Shown here one piece after another: positions 1 to 5,264 of a stretch of 11,801 bases of DNA (the stretch's first letter is position 1; every line of letters starts with the position of its first letter). Location of the stretch: the NCBI GenBank assembly GCA_027066965.1, contig JAMOMT010000086.1:1-11801 (forward strand), read 5' to 3'. This stretch comes from Archaeoglobaceae archaeon. Its GTDB lineage: Archaea; Halobacteriota; Archaeoglobi; Archaeoglobales; Archaeoglobaceae. Both the position numbers and the translations under genes were made by a program. Below the pieces are notes generated by a model. That model was not told the origin of the DNA. It saw only the letters and a program-made list of their open reading frames with translations, and searched no databases.

Positions 1-51
1 ATAGACACATTCAAGCCGTTAAAAACAATGTTTTACGGAAAATTAGAGTAA
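1..51 (+). CDS. Possible 3' end of a gene truncated by the left edge
   Basis: Frame 1 is open from the window start to a TAA at 49-51 and encodes 16 residues ending MFYGKLE. The composition is ordinary for a protein C-terminus, but 16 codons cannot be told from chance. A second frame (from base 3) is also open across this stretch and runs on to 353, so only one of the two can be coding here. No family is recognised. Confidence 0.25.
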   Translation: MDTFKPLKTMFYGKLE

Positions 52-98
52 ATCCCAGTTTCAGTCTTCTGGGAATACTCAAAAAAGTCCGACGCAAG

Positions 99-353
99 GT
101 GGAGGATGCTGAGTACGATTATACGTTCGAGGGTGAACCTGTGTGCAGAAAAGACTTGCATTTACTGAATTCAGCTAAAGCTGGCGCTCTAACTTTTGGA
201 GAACCTGAGGCTTACGTAATTACTGCTGCCAGAGATGTTTATTGTGGAAAATCAGCCAAAAATGGAAAGGGCATCAAAATTTATTTGCTGAATCTATTTG
301 ACAAAAATGACTTGCTAATTATTGAAAGACTTATTTATCGTACCGAGAATTAA
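99..353 (+). CDS. Hypothetical protein, possibly a gene remnant
   Basis: An 84-residue frame starts at GTG 99 and ends at TAA 351-353. The frame is also open upstream to the window edge, so it could be the C-terminal part of a longer protein. The middle contains a stretch reading FGEPEAYVITAARDVYCGK, and there are two Cys. I see no domain, signal peptide or membrane segment that I recognise. GTG 99 has no convincing ribosome binding site: GGTGGAGG at 98-105 overlaps it. The stretch is AT-richer than the genes downstream, and a second broken frame lies antisense to its 3' end. It could be a small accessory gene, a truncated gene or noise. No function is assigned. Confidence 0.35.
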   Translation: MEDAEYDYTFEGEPVCRKDLHLLNSAKAGALTFGEPEAYVITAARDVYCGKSAKNGKGIKIYLLNLFDKNDLLIIERLIYRTEN

Positions 354-500
354 TCGATACTCACTCAAAACACGGCTGAAGTCGTCTGGGTTCAATTTTC
401 TGCATATATCTCAGGCTTCCCTCAACTGCGAGGTAGTACACGCCCCCTTATCTCTAACAGCTTCCAACACCACATGTTTTCTAACTGCCGTAAATGACTG
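315..500 (-). pseudogene. Possible decayed gene fragment on the minus strand
   Basis: On the minus strand a frame runs from 500 down to a TAG at 315-317, broken by one in-frame TGA at 411-413. The first part contains VRKHVVLEAVRDKGACTT and the part after the TGA contains CRKLNPDDFSRVLSEYR. Both halves look like helical, soluble protein and would join naturally if the TGA were a sense codon. There is no plausible start codon with a ribosome binding site, and the frame is closed upstream by TAG at 501-503. I read it as a possible remnant of a lost gene, but at about 60 codons chance openness cannot be excluded. No family is recognised. Confidence 0.2.
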
Positions 501-566
501 CTAGCTCGAAGTTTTCACCGTTCAACCTCTAGTTTCATCGTAATTTGTTGCGTGGTTGCGAGCAAC
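354..566. other. Non-coding stretch upstream of the GTPase-associated cluster
   Basis: Apart from the possible minus-strand fragment noted separately, this stretch holds no frame with a credible start and ribosome binding site. I see no tRNA, CRISPR repeat or strong hairpin. It ends just before the promoter of the downstream cluster. Confidence 0.5.
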
Positions 567-582
567 CCCAAACATTATATAC
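567..582 (+). promoter_or_regulatory. TATA promoter for the ATPase/GTPase cluster
   Basis: A TATA-like element, TTATATA at 575-581, is preceded by a purine/A-containing BRE-like stretch (CCCCAAACA, 566-574). Its centre lies about 26 nt upstream of the ATG at 604, the spacing expected if transcription begins at or next to the start codon. This suggests a leaderless transcript and supports ATG 604 over the upstream in-frame TTG at 556. Confidence 0.6.
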
Positions 583-603
583 GAGATTGCTGTCATTATA
601 ATT

Positions 604-1266
604 ATGAGTCAAATGATGTGCAGGATACTGCCAGAAGTCGAACTAAAAAAGGGCTCAAACATCATGGTTTACGGTCCGACGTTTTCAGGAAAGTCGATAT
701 TCGTTAGGAGCCTCTTCAGAGACCTGACCTCGGAGGGCTACGGTGGAATATACGTTTTAACGAGAGATTCGGCTGAATCTTTCATAGAGTGGCTTGGAGA
801 GTACTACGATCCGGAGAAGATTAAGATAATAGACTGCGTCACCAAGTCGATGCTCGGAAACGCGAGAGATACTGACTCTATAAAAAGAGAAACGGTCATG
901 GATTTAACTGGTATATCGGCTAAAATAAGCAAATTTTTCGAGGAGTTCTGGAGAAGCGGTGTTAGAGATGTAGTTCTCGTTTTCGACTCTCTCTCCACGA
1001 TACTGATGTACATGAACCTGCAGACGGTTTTCAGGTTTCTGCACATTCTCACAGGCAGAGTAAAGATGACTGGTGCTATTGCTTTCTACATAGTTGAGGA
1101 GGGTATGCACGACGAGAAGACGATTGTTACACTTAAACAGCTTTTCAGCGGAATGATCGAGTTTAAGGAGGAAAACGGTAGGAAGTACGTTCGCTTTGTC
1201 AGTCCTTTCAAGAAAACGGAGTGGAGTGAGATAGCTGTTGACGAGAATGCAGTCGTAGTCGTATGA
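604..1266 (+). CDS. RecA/KaiC-superfamily ATPase, first gene of a GTPase-associated cluster
   Basis: This 220-residue protein is a single RecA-fold P-loop ATPase of the KaiC/RadA-like group. The Walker A motif GPTFSGKS is at residues 24-31. A Walker B strand, VVLVFDS, ends in Asp128. The long N-terminal 'TGIPGLD' element of classical KaiC domains is missing and the protein starts almost directly at the P-loop strand. No DNA-binding loop or membrane segment is evident. ATG 604 is chosen because a TATA box sits about 26 nt upstream, implying leaderless translation; the in-frame TTG at 556 would lie inside the promoter. The stop is 10 nt before the next gene, so the two are probably cotranscribed. 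ATP binding is well supported. The role is inferred: signal-transduction ATPase partnering the following pseudo-ATPase/GTPase fusion, rather than recombination. A relative of archaellum ArlH (FlaH) is an alternative, but no archaellum genes are nearby. Confidence 0.85.
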   Translation: MSQMMCRILPEVELKKGSNIMVYGPTFSGKSIFVRSLFRDLTSEGYGGIYVLTRDSAESFIEWLGEYYDPEKIKIIDCVTKSMLGNARDTDSIKRETVMDLTGISAKISKFFEEFWRSGVRDVVLVFDSLSTILMYMNLQTVFRFLHILTGRVKMTGAIAFYIVEEGMHDEKTIVTLKQLFSGMIEFKEENGRKYVRFVSPFKKTEWSEIAVDENAVVVV

Positions 1267-1276
1267 AGGTGGTTCT

Positions 1277-2458
1277 ATGAAGGTGGTTACCGGAATACCT
1301 GTCCTCGACGACATGGTCGAGGAGATACCTGAGGGAAAGGTTCTGACGTACTGGATAGATCCAGAAGTTGAAGGAAACGTCTTTGCTATGCAGACTCTCT
1401 TCACTAACCTCGAAAGCGGCTGTAAGTGCGCTTACTTTACCCTCACTCTCTCTCCCGAGGTGGTGCTGAGCGAGTTTGAGGAATTCGGATGGGTCGTGGG
1501 GAGTTACGAGAACTTTACACTCGTAGACCTCTACTCTCCCTACGTAGGCATGCCATCCACTTGCTCTCTCAATGCCGACCCATCTAACAGAGACGCAGTA
1601 GATTCTCTCGTGAAAAAGACAATCAGAGAGAACGACCTCGTCGTAATACCTATTTCGAGCATGATAGACGTCTGCGGAGAGGAGGTGGCAGAGCTTCTGG
1701 GGGAGTGGTGCGAAACCGCTGCGAACTCGGGGTCGAGGCTTGTGTTCACGTTCGTTTCTTGGCCTTATCCTGGAAATGTCAAGAAAATGGTGGCCAATAG
1801 ATCCAACGCGATAGTGAAAGTTGGAGGCGTGCACCACAGGGTGATACTCGGCTACTACTACGGACTCGTAAAGGTTGATTGGAAGAACATAAAGAGCAGG
1901 GCAATACTTTTCAAGCTCGTGAGGCCTGGAGGAGTTAGGGCGTATATACCAAAAATACTCGTTACAGGCCCCTACAACGCAGGAAAATCCACGTTCGTCC
2001 ATGCCGTGTCTACGAGAGCAATCTCGGTTGACAGGCTGGGTACGACTGTAGCTTTGGATCATGGTCACCTTGAGTATAGGGGCTTCTCGATAGACCTCTT
2101 CGGCACTCCTGGGCAGGAGAGGTTCGATCCCATACTCAGAATGCTCGGAAAAGAGGCTCTTGGCGTGATACTAGTGGTGGATTCAACGAAGCCCGAGACT
2201 TTTCCGAGGGCGAAGCAGATGCTCGAGGAGGTTGCACACTTCGGTCTGCCCTACGTTGTTGCGGCGAACAAACAGGACTTGCCAGACGCTCTATCTCCTG
2301 AAGAGATAAGGAAGAGGATGTTTTTACCAGAAGACGTCCCCGTAATTCCCGTTTCTGCGATTAAAGGTGAAGGTGTTTACAGGGTTATTGATGCCCTGCT
2401 CGAGTTGCTGACCGGTAGCTGGCAGGTGAGTGGAGATGAGTTTGAGATCCCAGCTTGA
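1277..2458 (+). CDS. Fusion of inactive KaiC-like domain with Ras/MglA-like small GTPase
   Basis: This 393-residue protein has two domains. Residues 1-215 begin TGIPVLDDM and IPEG like a KaiC domain. The P-loop is replaced by DPEVEGNVFAMQ (28-39), with no GKT, and the Walker B Asp is replaced by Pro125 (LVVIPISS), so ATP hydrolysis here is unlikely. Residues 225-380 are a small GTPase: G1 GPYNAGKS (231-238), a G2 Thr at 256/257, G3 DLFGTPGQE (273-281) with Gln280 in the catalytic position, G4 NKQD (331-334) and G5 SAIKG (360-364). The GxxG-type switch II resembles bacterial MglA and archaeal relatives. No lipidation motif or membrane segment is seen, so it is probably cytosolic. ATG 1277 follows GGTGG at 1268-1272. 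The 3' end overlaps the Roadblock gene by 23 nt, which implies translational coupling. GTP binding is highly likely; the cellular output is unknown. Confidence 0.88.
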   Translation: MKVVTGIPVLDDMVEEIPEGKVLTYWIDPEVEGNVFAMQTLFTNLESGCKCAYFTLTLSPEVVLSEFEEFGWVVGSYENFTLVDLYSPYVGMPSTCSLNADPSNRDAVDSLVKKTIRENDLVVIPISSMIDVCGEEVAELLGEWCETAANSGSRLVFTFVSWPYPGNVKKMVANRSNAIVKVGGVHHRVILGYYYGLVKVDWKNIKSRAILFKLVRPGGVRAYIPKILVTGPYNAGKSTFVHAVSTRAISVDRLGTTVALDHGHLEYRGFSIDLFGTPGQERFDPILRMLGKEALGVILVVDSTKPETFPRAKQMLEEVAHFGLPYVVAANKQDLPDALSPEEIRKRMFLPEDVPVIPVSAIKGEGVYRVIDALLELLTGSWQVSGDEFEIPA

Positions 2459-2801
2459 GGAAATTCTTAAAGAGCTCAAATCGACGGGAGACATAGAAGC
2501 CTCTGCGATAGTATCGAGGGACGGATTGCTGATAGCTGCGGACATTTCTTCGAGCGTTAACGCGGATGCTTTTGCTGCGATGAGTGCGACCATGCTCGGA
2601 GCGGCTGAAACTGCGATGTCCGAGCTCGGAAAGGGAGTGCCAGACAGAGTCGTTGTGGAGAGCGGTGACGGTAAGATAGTGGCTACAGGTGCGGGGGAAA
2701 AAGCCTTACTTGTCGTGATGGCAAGTCCCAAGGCAAACCTCGGGTTAATTCTTCTGCAGCTCGGTAAGGCGAGCAGGAAGGTTGAGGAGCTTCTTGGCTG
2801 A
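2436..2801 (+). CDS. Roadblock/LC7 domain protein, candidate GTPase regulator (MglB-like)
   Basis: This 121-residue protein is a single Roadblock/LC7 domain of full usual length. Recognisable parts are an N-terminal helix with LEEILKEL, the hairpin ASAIVSRDGLLIAADI (22-37), the helix FAAMSATMLGAAETAMSEL (46-64), and the C-terminal segment LLVVMASPKANLGLILLQ with a terminal helix. Roadblock proteins dimerise and bind small Ras-like GTPases; in bacteria MglB acts as GAP (and, with partners, exchange factor) for MglA. Here the gene overlaps the GTPase gene by 23 nt, so the products are probably made together and interact; this is inferred from context. ATG 2436 is preferred because GGTGA (2425-2429) lies 6 nt upstream; the in-frame GTG at 2430 would touch that site. 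The protein is cytosolic with no catalytic motif of its own. Confidence 0.88.
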   Translation: MSLRSQLEEILKELKSTGDIEASAIVSRDGLLIAADISSSVNADAFAAMSATMLGAAETAMSELGKGVPDRVVVESGDGKIVATGAGEKALLVVMASPKANLGLILLQLGKASRKVEELLG

Positions 2802-2820
2802 ATTTTTTGGGGTGGTGAAA

Positions 2821-3399
2821 ATGTTCGAGTTGCTTGTAAGCGAGGATTTGAGAGAGTTGAGTGAGGAAGAACTAGACAAAGCATTCGTGACGCACGAAAA
2901 CGGGGTGAAGCAATTCCTCGGTAGAATTCCCCTCGGCTGCATTTACGCTACGTTTCTTGCCGGAATATACATGGAGCTCGAAAAGATAGTCGGTAGAGCT
3001 GCTAAAGGACTGATAGTGAACGCCTCGAGGAACAGGGGAAAGATTGCAGGGAGTGCTATAAGGAGGAGGTACGAAAAGAAGTACGGAGAGATGAATAGCG
3101 AAAAAGCGAGGATGGTCGCAAGGAACATGGTCACGATTTGGGGCAGGTGCTTTGGGTGGGGAAAGATGCAATTTGAGTCAAAGGGTGGTACGTTCGAAGT
3201 CATCGTTGAGGACTCTCTCGAGGCCGTTGGTTACAGGAAGCTGAAGGAAAAGCCAAGTCATCCTGTCTGCTGGATGCTCCTTGGTTACATGTGGGGTCTG
3301 CTGGAGGGCCTCTTTAACTCGAGGTTTGAGGGAGAGGAAGTGGAGTGCTCTGCCTTAGGAGCAAAAGCCTGCAGGTTCGTGTTTCGTAAGTTCGAATAA
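2821..3399 (+). CDS. V4R-domain protein, predicted small-molecule sensor or scaffold
   Basis: This 192-residue protein carries a V4R (4-vinyl reductase) domain at about residues 60-190. The signature is clear: FGWGKMQFES near 111-120, the segment HPVCWMLLGYMWGLLEG (147-163) with Cys150, then ECSALGAKACRF (175-186) with Cys176 and Cys184. The V4R family takes its name from BchJ-type proteins of chlorophyll synthesis. It forms ligand-binding domains in activators such as XylR, and has been proposed as the ancestor of Bet3-type TRAPP subunits. The first 60 residues have no fused enzyme or DNA-binding domain. ATG 2821 is used because GGTGG at 2811-2815 lies 5 nt upstream, 19 nt after the Roadblock stop. 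Placement suggests it is the input or scaffold of the GTPase switch. The ligand is unknown; the adjacent siroheme genes make a tetrapyrrole a reasonable guess. Metal binding through the three Cys is possible. Confidence 0.85.
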   Translation: MFELLVSEDLRELSEEELDKAFVTHENGVKQFLGRIPLGCIYATFLAGIYMELEKIVGRAAKGLIVNASRNRGKIAGSAIRRRYEKKYGEMNSEKARMVARNMVTIWGRCFGWGKMQFESKGGTFEVIVEDSLEAVGYRKLKEKPSHPVCWMLLGYMWGLLEGLFNSRFEGEEVECSALGAKACRFVFRKFE

Positions 3400-3423
3400 C
3401 GAATACTCGTTCAGAGGCCATTC

Positions 3424-3436
3424 AAAAACTATTTCA
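3424..3436 (+). promoter_or_regulatory. Weak TATA-like element before the siroheme genes
   Basis: AAAAACTATTT at 3424-3434 is centred about 30 nt upstream of ATG 3460. It matches an archaeal TATA box only poorly. The 60-nt gap after the V4R gene is wide enough for a separate promoter, but readthrough from the upstream cluster is equally possible. Confidence 0.25.
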
Positions 3437-3459
3437 ACTTCCATTGCGAACTCAGGGCG

Positions 3460-4161
3460 ATGAGACTTCCCCTTTACATTGAGTTCGAAGGTAAAAATGT
3501 CCTTATAATCGGTGGCGGAGGAGTGGGAACTTCAAGAGCGAAAAAGTTTCTTGAGGCCGGAGCGAAAGTCAGAGTTCTCAGCTTAACTTTCAGCGATGAG
3601 CTGAAAAAGCTTGCTGAGGAAGGAAAGGTGGAGCTCGTTGAAGGAAACGCACTAGACGAGAAGACGCTCGAGGAGAACGTTTCTTGGGCGAACCTCGTTA
3701 CAGTAGCGATACCTCTCCTCGAAGTAAACGACAGGGTGATTGAAATAGCTAGAAAGTATAGAACCCTCGTCAACTTGGCTAACGATGCCGAGAGAACTGA
3801 GGTGGTTGTGCCCTTCGAGGGAGAGGTGGATGGAATAAGGTTTGCCGTTACGACTGAGGGAAAAAGCGGAGTCGTTGCGAGAAAAGTTAGAGACTCTATA
3901 AAGAAAATGATAGAGGAAGACGAGGAGCTACTTTACTTCCTCAAGGCGATGTACCACCTTAAGAAGTACATGAAGGAGAAGAACGTTCCAGTTCAGATGA
4001 GGATGAAGCTTTACTTCGTCATACCGACTGACGAGAAGTTTAGAGACCTCGTGAGGAAGGAGGATGTTGAGGGTGCTAAAAGGCACGTAGAAAAGCTCGT
4101 TGATGAGTATGTTTCGGGAAAGAGGGAGATAGATGAGTCTCTCGTTAAAATCAGCTTCTGA
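3460..4161 (+). CDS. Precorrin-2 dehydrogenase / siroheme synthase (SirC/Met8-like)
   Basis: The enzyme oxidises precorrin-2 to sirohydrochlorin with NAD+; some family members also insert iron to give siroheme. The N-terminus LPLYIEFEGKNVLIIGGGGVG is typical of the CysG-N/Met8 family, with a Rossmann GGGGVG at residues 18-23. The segment NLANDAERTEVVVP (105-118), followed by FAVTTEGKSGVVARKVR (128-144), matches the family's second conserved block; Asp109 lies near the catalytic Asp reported for Met8/CysG. At 233 residues it is the stand-alone dehydrogenase without the CysG methyltransferase half. A helical C-terminal tail (150-233) follows. ATG 3460 begins at the family's usual N-terminus; only a weak ribosome binding site is present. 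The gene overlaps the next one by 29 nt. Siroheme serves sulfite reductase and, here, probably also heme synthesis. Ferrochelatase activity cannot be judged from sequence. Confidence 0.9.
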   Translation: MRLPLYIEFEGKNVLIIGGGGVGTSRAKKFLEAGAKVRVLSLTFSDELKKLAEEGKVELVEGNALDEKTLEENVSWANLVTVAIPLLEVNDRVIEIARKYRTLVNLANDAERTEVVVPFEGEVDGIRFAVTTEGKSGVVARKVRDSIKKMIEEDEELLYFLKAMYHLKKYMKEKNVPVQMRMKLYFVIPTDEKFRDLVRKEDVEGAKRHVEKLVDEYVSGKREIDESLVKISF

Positions 4162-5101
4162 CTTCGATGAGAAGACTGTAAGGCTTCTCATGGCACTTCA
4201 GTACGAGCTACCTCTTACAACAACCCCCCTCTCCGATCTTGCCGAAATGACGGGTTTGAACGAGGAGTTTGTTTTCAAGAGAGTTAGGGAGTTTTACGAA
4301 GATGGAACCGTTAAGAGGTATGGAGCTAACCTCAATTACAGAGCTTTTTCAAGGGAGCAGAGAGCAGCTCTGATAGCCGCTAAAGTCGAGGAAAGCAGGA
4401 TCGAAGAAGTTGCCAGAATAATAAACTCTTACAGACCTAAGCACAACTATTGGAGGGATGCGGAGTACAACGTCTGGTTTACACTGAAAGCGGGGGACTT
4501 CGAGGCAGTTGAAAGGCTCGCTAGAGAAGTCATTGAGAAGTGTAGGATAAAAGAGTACGTAGTTTTGCCGACCAAGAGAGTTTACAAGATGGATGTGAAG
4601 TACGATCTGCTGAAGGGCATTTCTTGGAGCGAGAAGAGTGAGGAAAAGTTCGATGTGCCAAAGGTGGAAGAGCTTGGGCTCGACAAGATCATGCTGAGGA
4701 AGCTCGAGAGATTGGAGGTGGTGGATAGGCCTTTCCTCAGATTCAAGGAGTACGGTTACAGCGAGGAGGAGGTTGTTGATCTTATTTCCGAACTCATCGA
4801 GCTTGGAGTTGTCAGGGACTTTAGTGGAGTGTTGAAAGAGAGGAAGGTCGGATTCTGCGAAAACGGGATGAATGTTATCAGAACGGGCGAACCAGAAAAG
4901 CTGGCGAAAAAACTCGCTAAAAGGCCGGAGATAACGCATCTCGTGGAAAGAGTTGTGCCAGAGGAGTGGCCCTATCCCATTTACTTCATGGTTCACGCGG
5001 TTACGAGAGATCTAATAGAGAATGTAAAGTCCGAGGTCTCGAAGATGAGCGAGGTGGAGGAGATAAGAGTGTTGTACAGCGTTAAAGATCTTATGAGTTA
5101 A
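4133..5101 (+). CDS. ahbA-ahbB: Siroheme decarboxylase, fused AhbA/AhbB-type
   Basis: This 322-residue protein is a tandem duplication of the AhbA/AhbB (NirDL-like) unit, which has an Lrp/AsnC-like fold. Elsewhere two separate proteins form the heterodimer that decarboxylates siroheme to 12,18-didecarboxysiroheme in the siroheme-dependent heme pathway. Unit 1 (about 1-160) has a winged-helix start (LSDLAEMTGLNEEFVFKRV) and the motif HNYWR (104-108) followed by YNVWFTL (112-118). Unit 2 (about 175-322) has a second helix-turn-helix (EEEVVDLISELIELGVV) and THLVER (268-273) followed by WPYPIYFMVHA (279-289). Both units keep a His in the signature, but in unit 2 the H-x-Y-x-R form has become HLVER. 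ATG 4133 follows GAGGGAG at 4121-4127 and overlaps precorrin-2 dehydrogenase by 29 nt, consistent with consecutive pathway steps. A DNA-binding Lrp regulator is the main alternative but is unlikely given the paired motifs. ahbC and ahbD are not in the window. Confidence 0.85.
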   Translation: MSLSLKSASDFDEKTVRLLMALQYELPLTTTPLSDLAEMTGLNEEFVFKRVREFYEDGTVKRYGANLNYRAFSREQRAALIAAKVEESRIEEVARIINSYRPKHNYWRDAEYNVWFTLKAGDFEAVERLAREVIEKCRIKEYVVLPTKRVYKMDVKYDLLKGISWSEKSEEKFDVPKVEELGLDKIMLRKLERLEVVDRPFLRFKEYGYSEEEVVDLISELIELGVVRDFSGVLKERKVGFCENGMNVIRTGEPEKLAKKLAKRPEITHLVERVVPEEWPYPIYFMVHAVTRDLIENVKSEVSKMSEVEEIRVLYSVKDLMS

Positions 5102-5104
5102 TCT

Positions 5105-5125
5105 GTTTTTGCCTTATTCTCTTTT
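5105..5125 (+). terminator. Oligo-T terminator after the siroheme decarboxylase gene
   Basis: Just after the TAA at 5099-5101 there are T runs at 5106-5110 and 5122-5125 in a pyrimidine-rich stretch. Such oligo-T tracts are the usual intrinsic termination signal for archaeal RNA polymerase. No strong hairpin precedes them. Confidence 0.45.
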
Positions 5126-5168
5126 GGAGTTTTGGAAAAGCCTTCGAAGACCACGCTGAGAGCTTTTA

Positions 5169-5195
5169 CTGGCTTTTGGCCACTTTTTCGGCCAG
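5169..5195 (+). repeat. Small GC-rich hairpin between ahbAB and the stress protein
   Basis: TGGCC (5177-5181) pairs with GGCCA (5190-5194) around an 8-nt loop. An alternative outer pairing joins CTGGC (5169-5173) to GCCAG (5191-5195). It lies just upstream of the TATA box of the next gene. It could be a regulator site or a weak terminator element; the stems are only 5 bp. Confidence 0.3.
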
Positions 5196-5201
5196 CATCT
5201 T

Positions 5202-5217
5202 CAGAAAGTTATAAATA
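5202..5217 (+). promoter_or_regulatory. TATA promoter of the universal stress protein gene
   Basis: TTATAAATA at 5209-5217 is a near-consensus archaeal TATA box, preceded by a BRE-like purine stretch CAGAAAG (5202-5208). The expected transcription start is near 5238-5240, leaving a leader of about 25 nt that contains the strong ribosome binding site GGAGGTGAT at 5252-5260. Confidence 0.7.
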
Positions 5218-5264
5218 GTTTCTCATAATAATGATATAACTGAATAGGCTTGGAGGTGATGATT

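Noticed and set aside
556..603. Upstream TTG start extending the first ATPase by 16 residues
   Set aside because: The extension would be encoded by the TATA box region, and ATG 604 is at leaderless spacing from that box.
1208..2068. Long minus-strand open frame (286 codons) opposite the GTPase fusion gene
   Set aside because: It is fully antisense to a gene with clear domain motifs, has a low-complexity His/Arg/Ser-rich product and no ribosome binding site.
4349..4996. Minus-strand open frame (215 codons) opposite the siroheme decarboxylase gene
   Set aside because: Shadow frame with no start signal, antisense to a gene with two clear family motifs.
4133..5101. Reading this gene as an Lrp/AsnC transcription regulator
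   Set aside because: It has winged-helix-like segments, but the paired HNYWR/YNVWFTL and THLVER/WPYPIYFMVHA motifs and the overlap with precorrin-2 dehydrogenase fit siroheme decarboxylase better.
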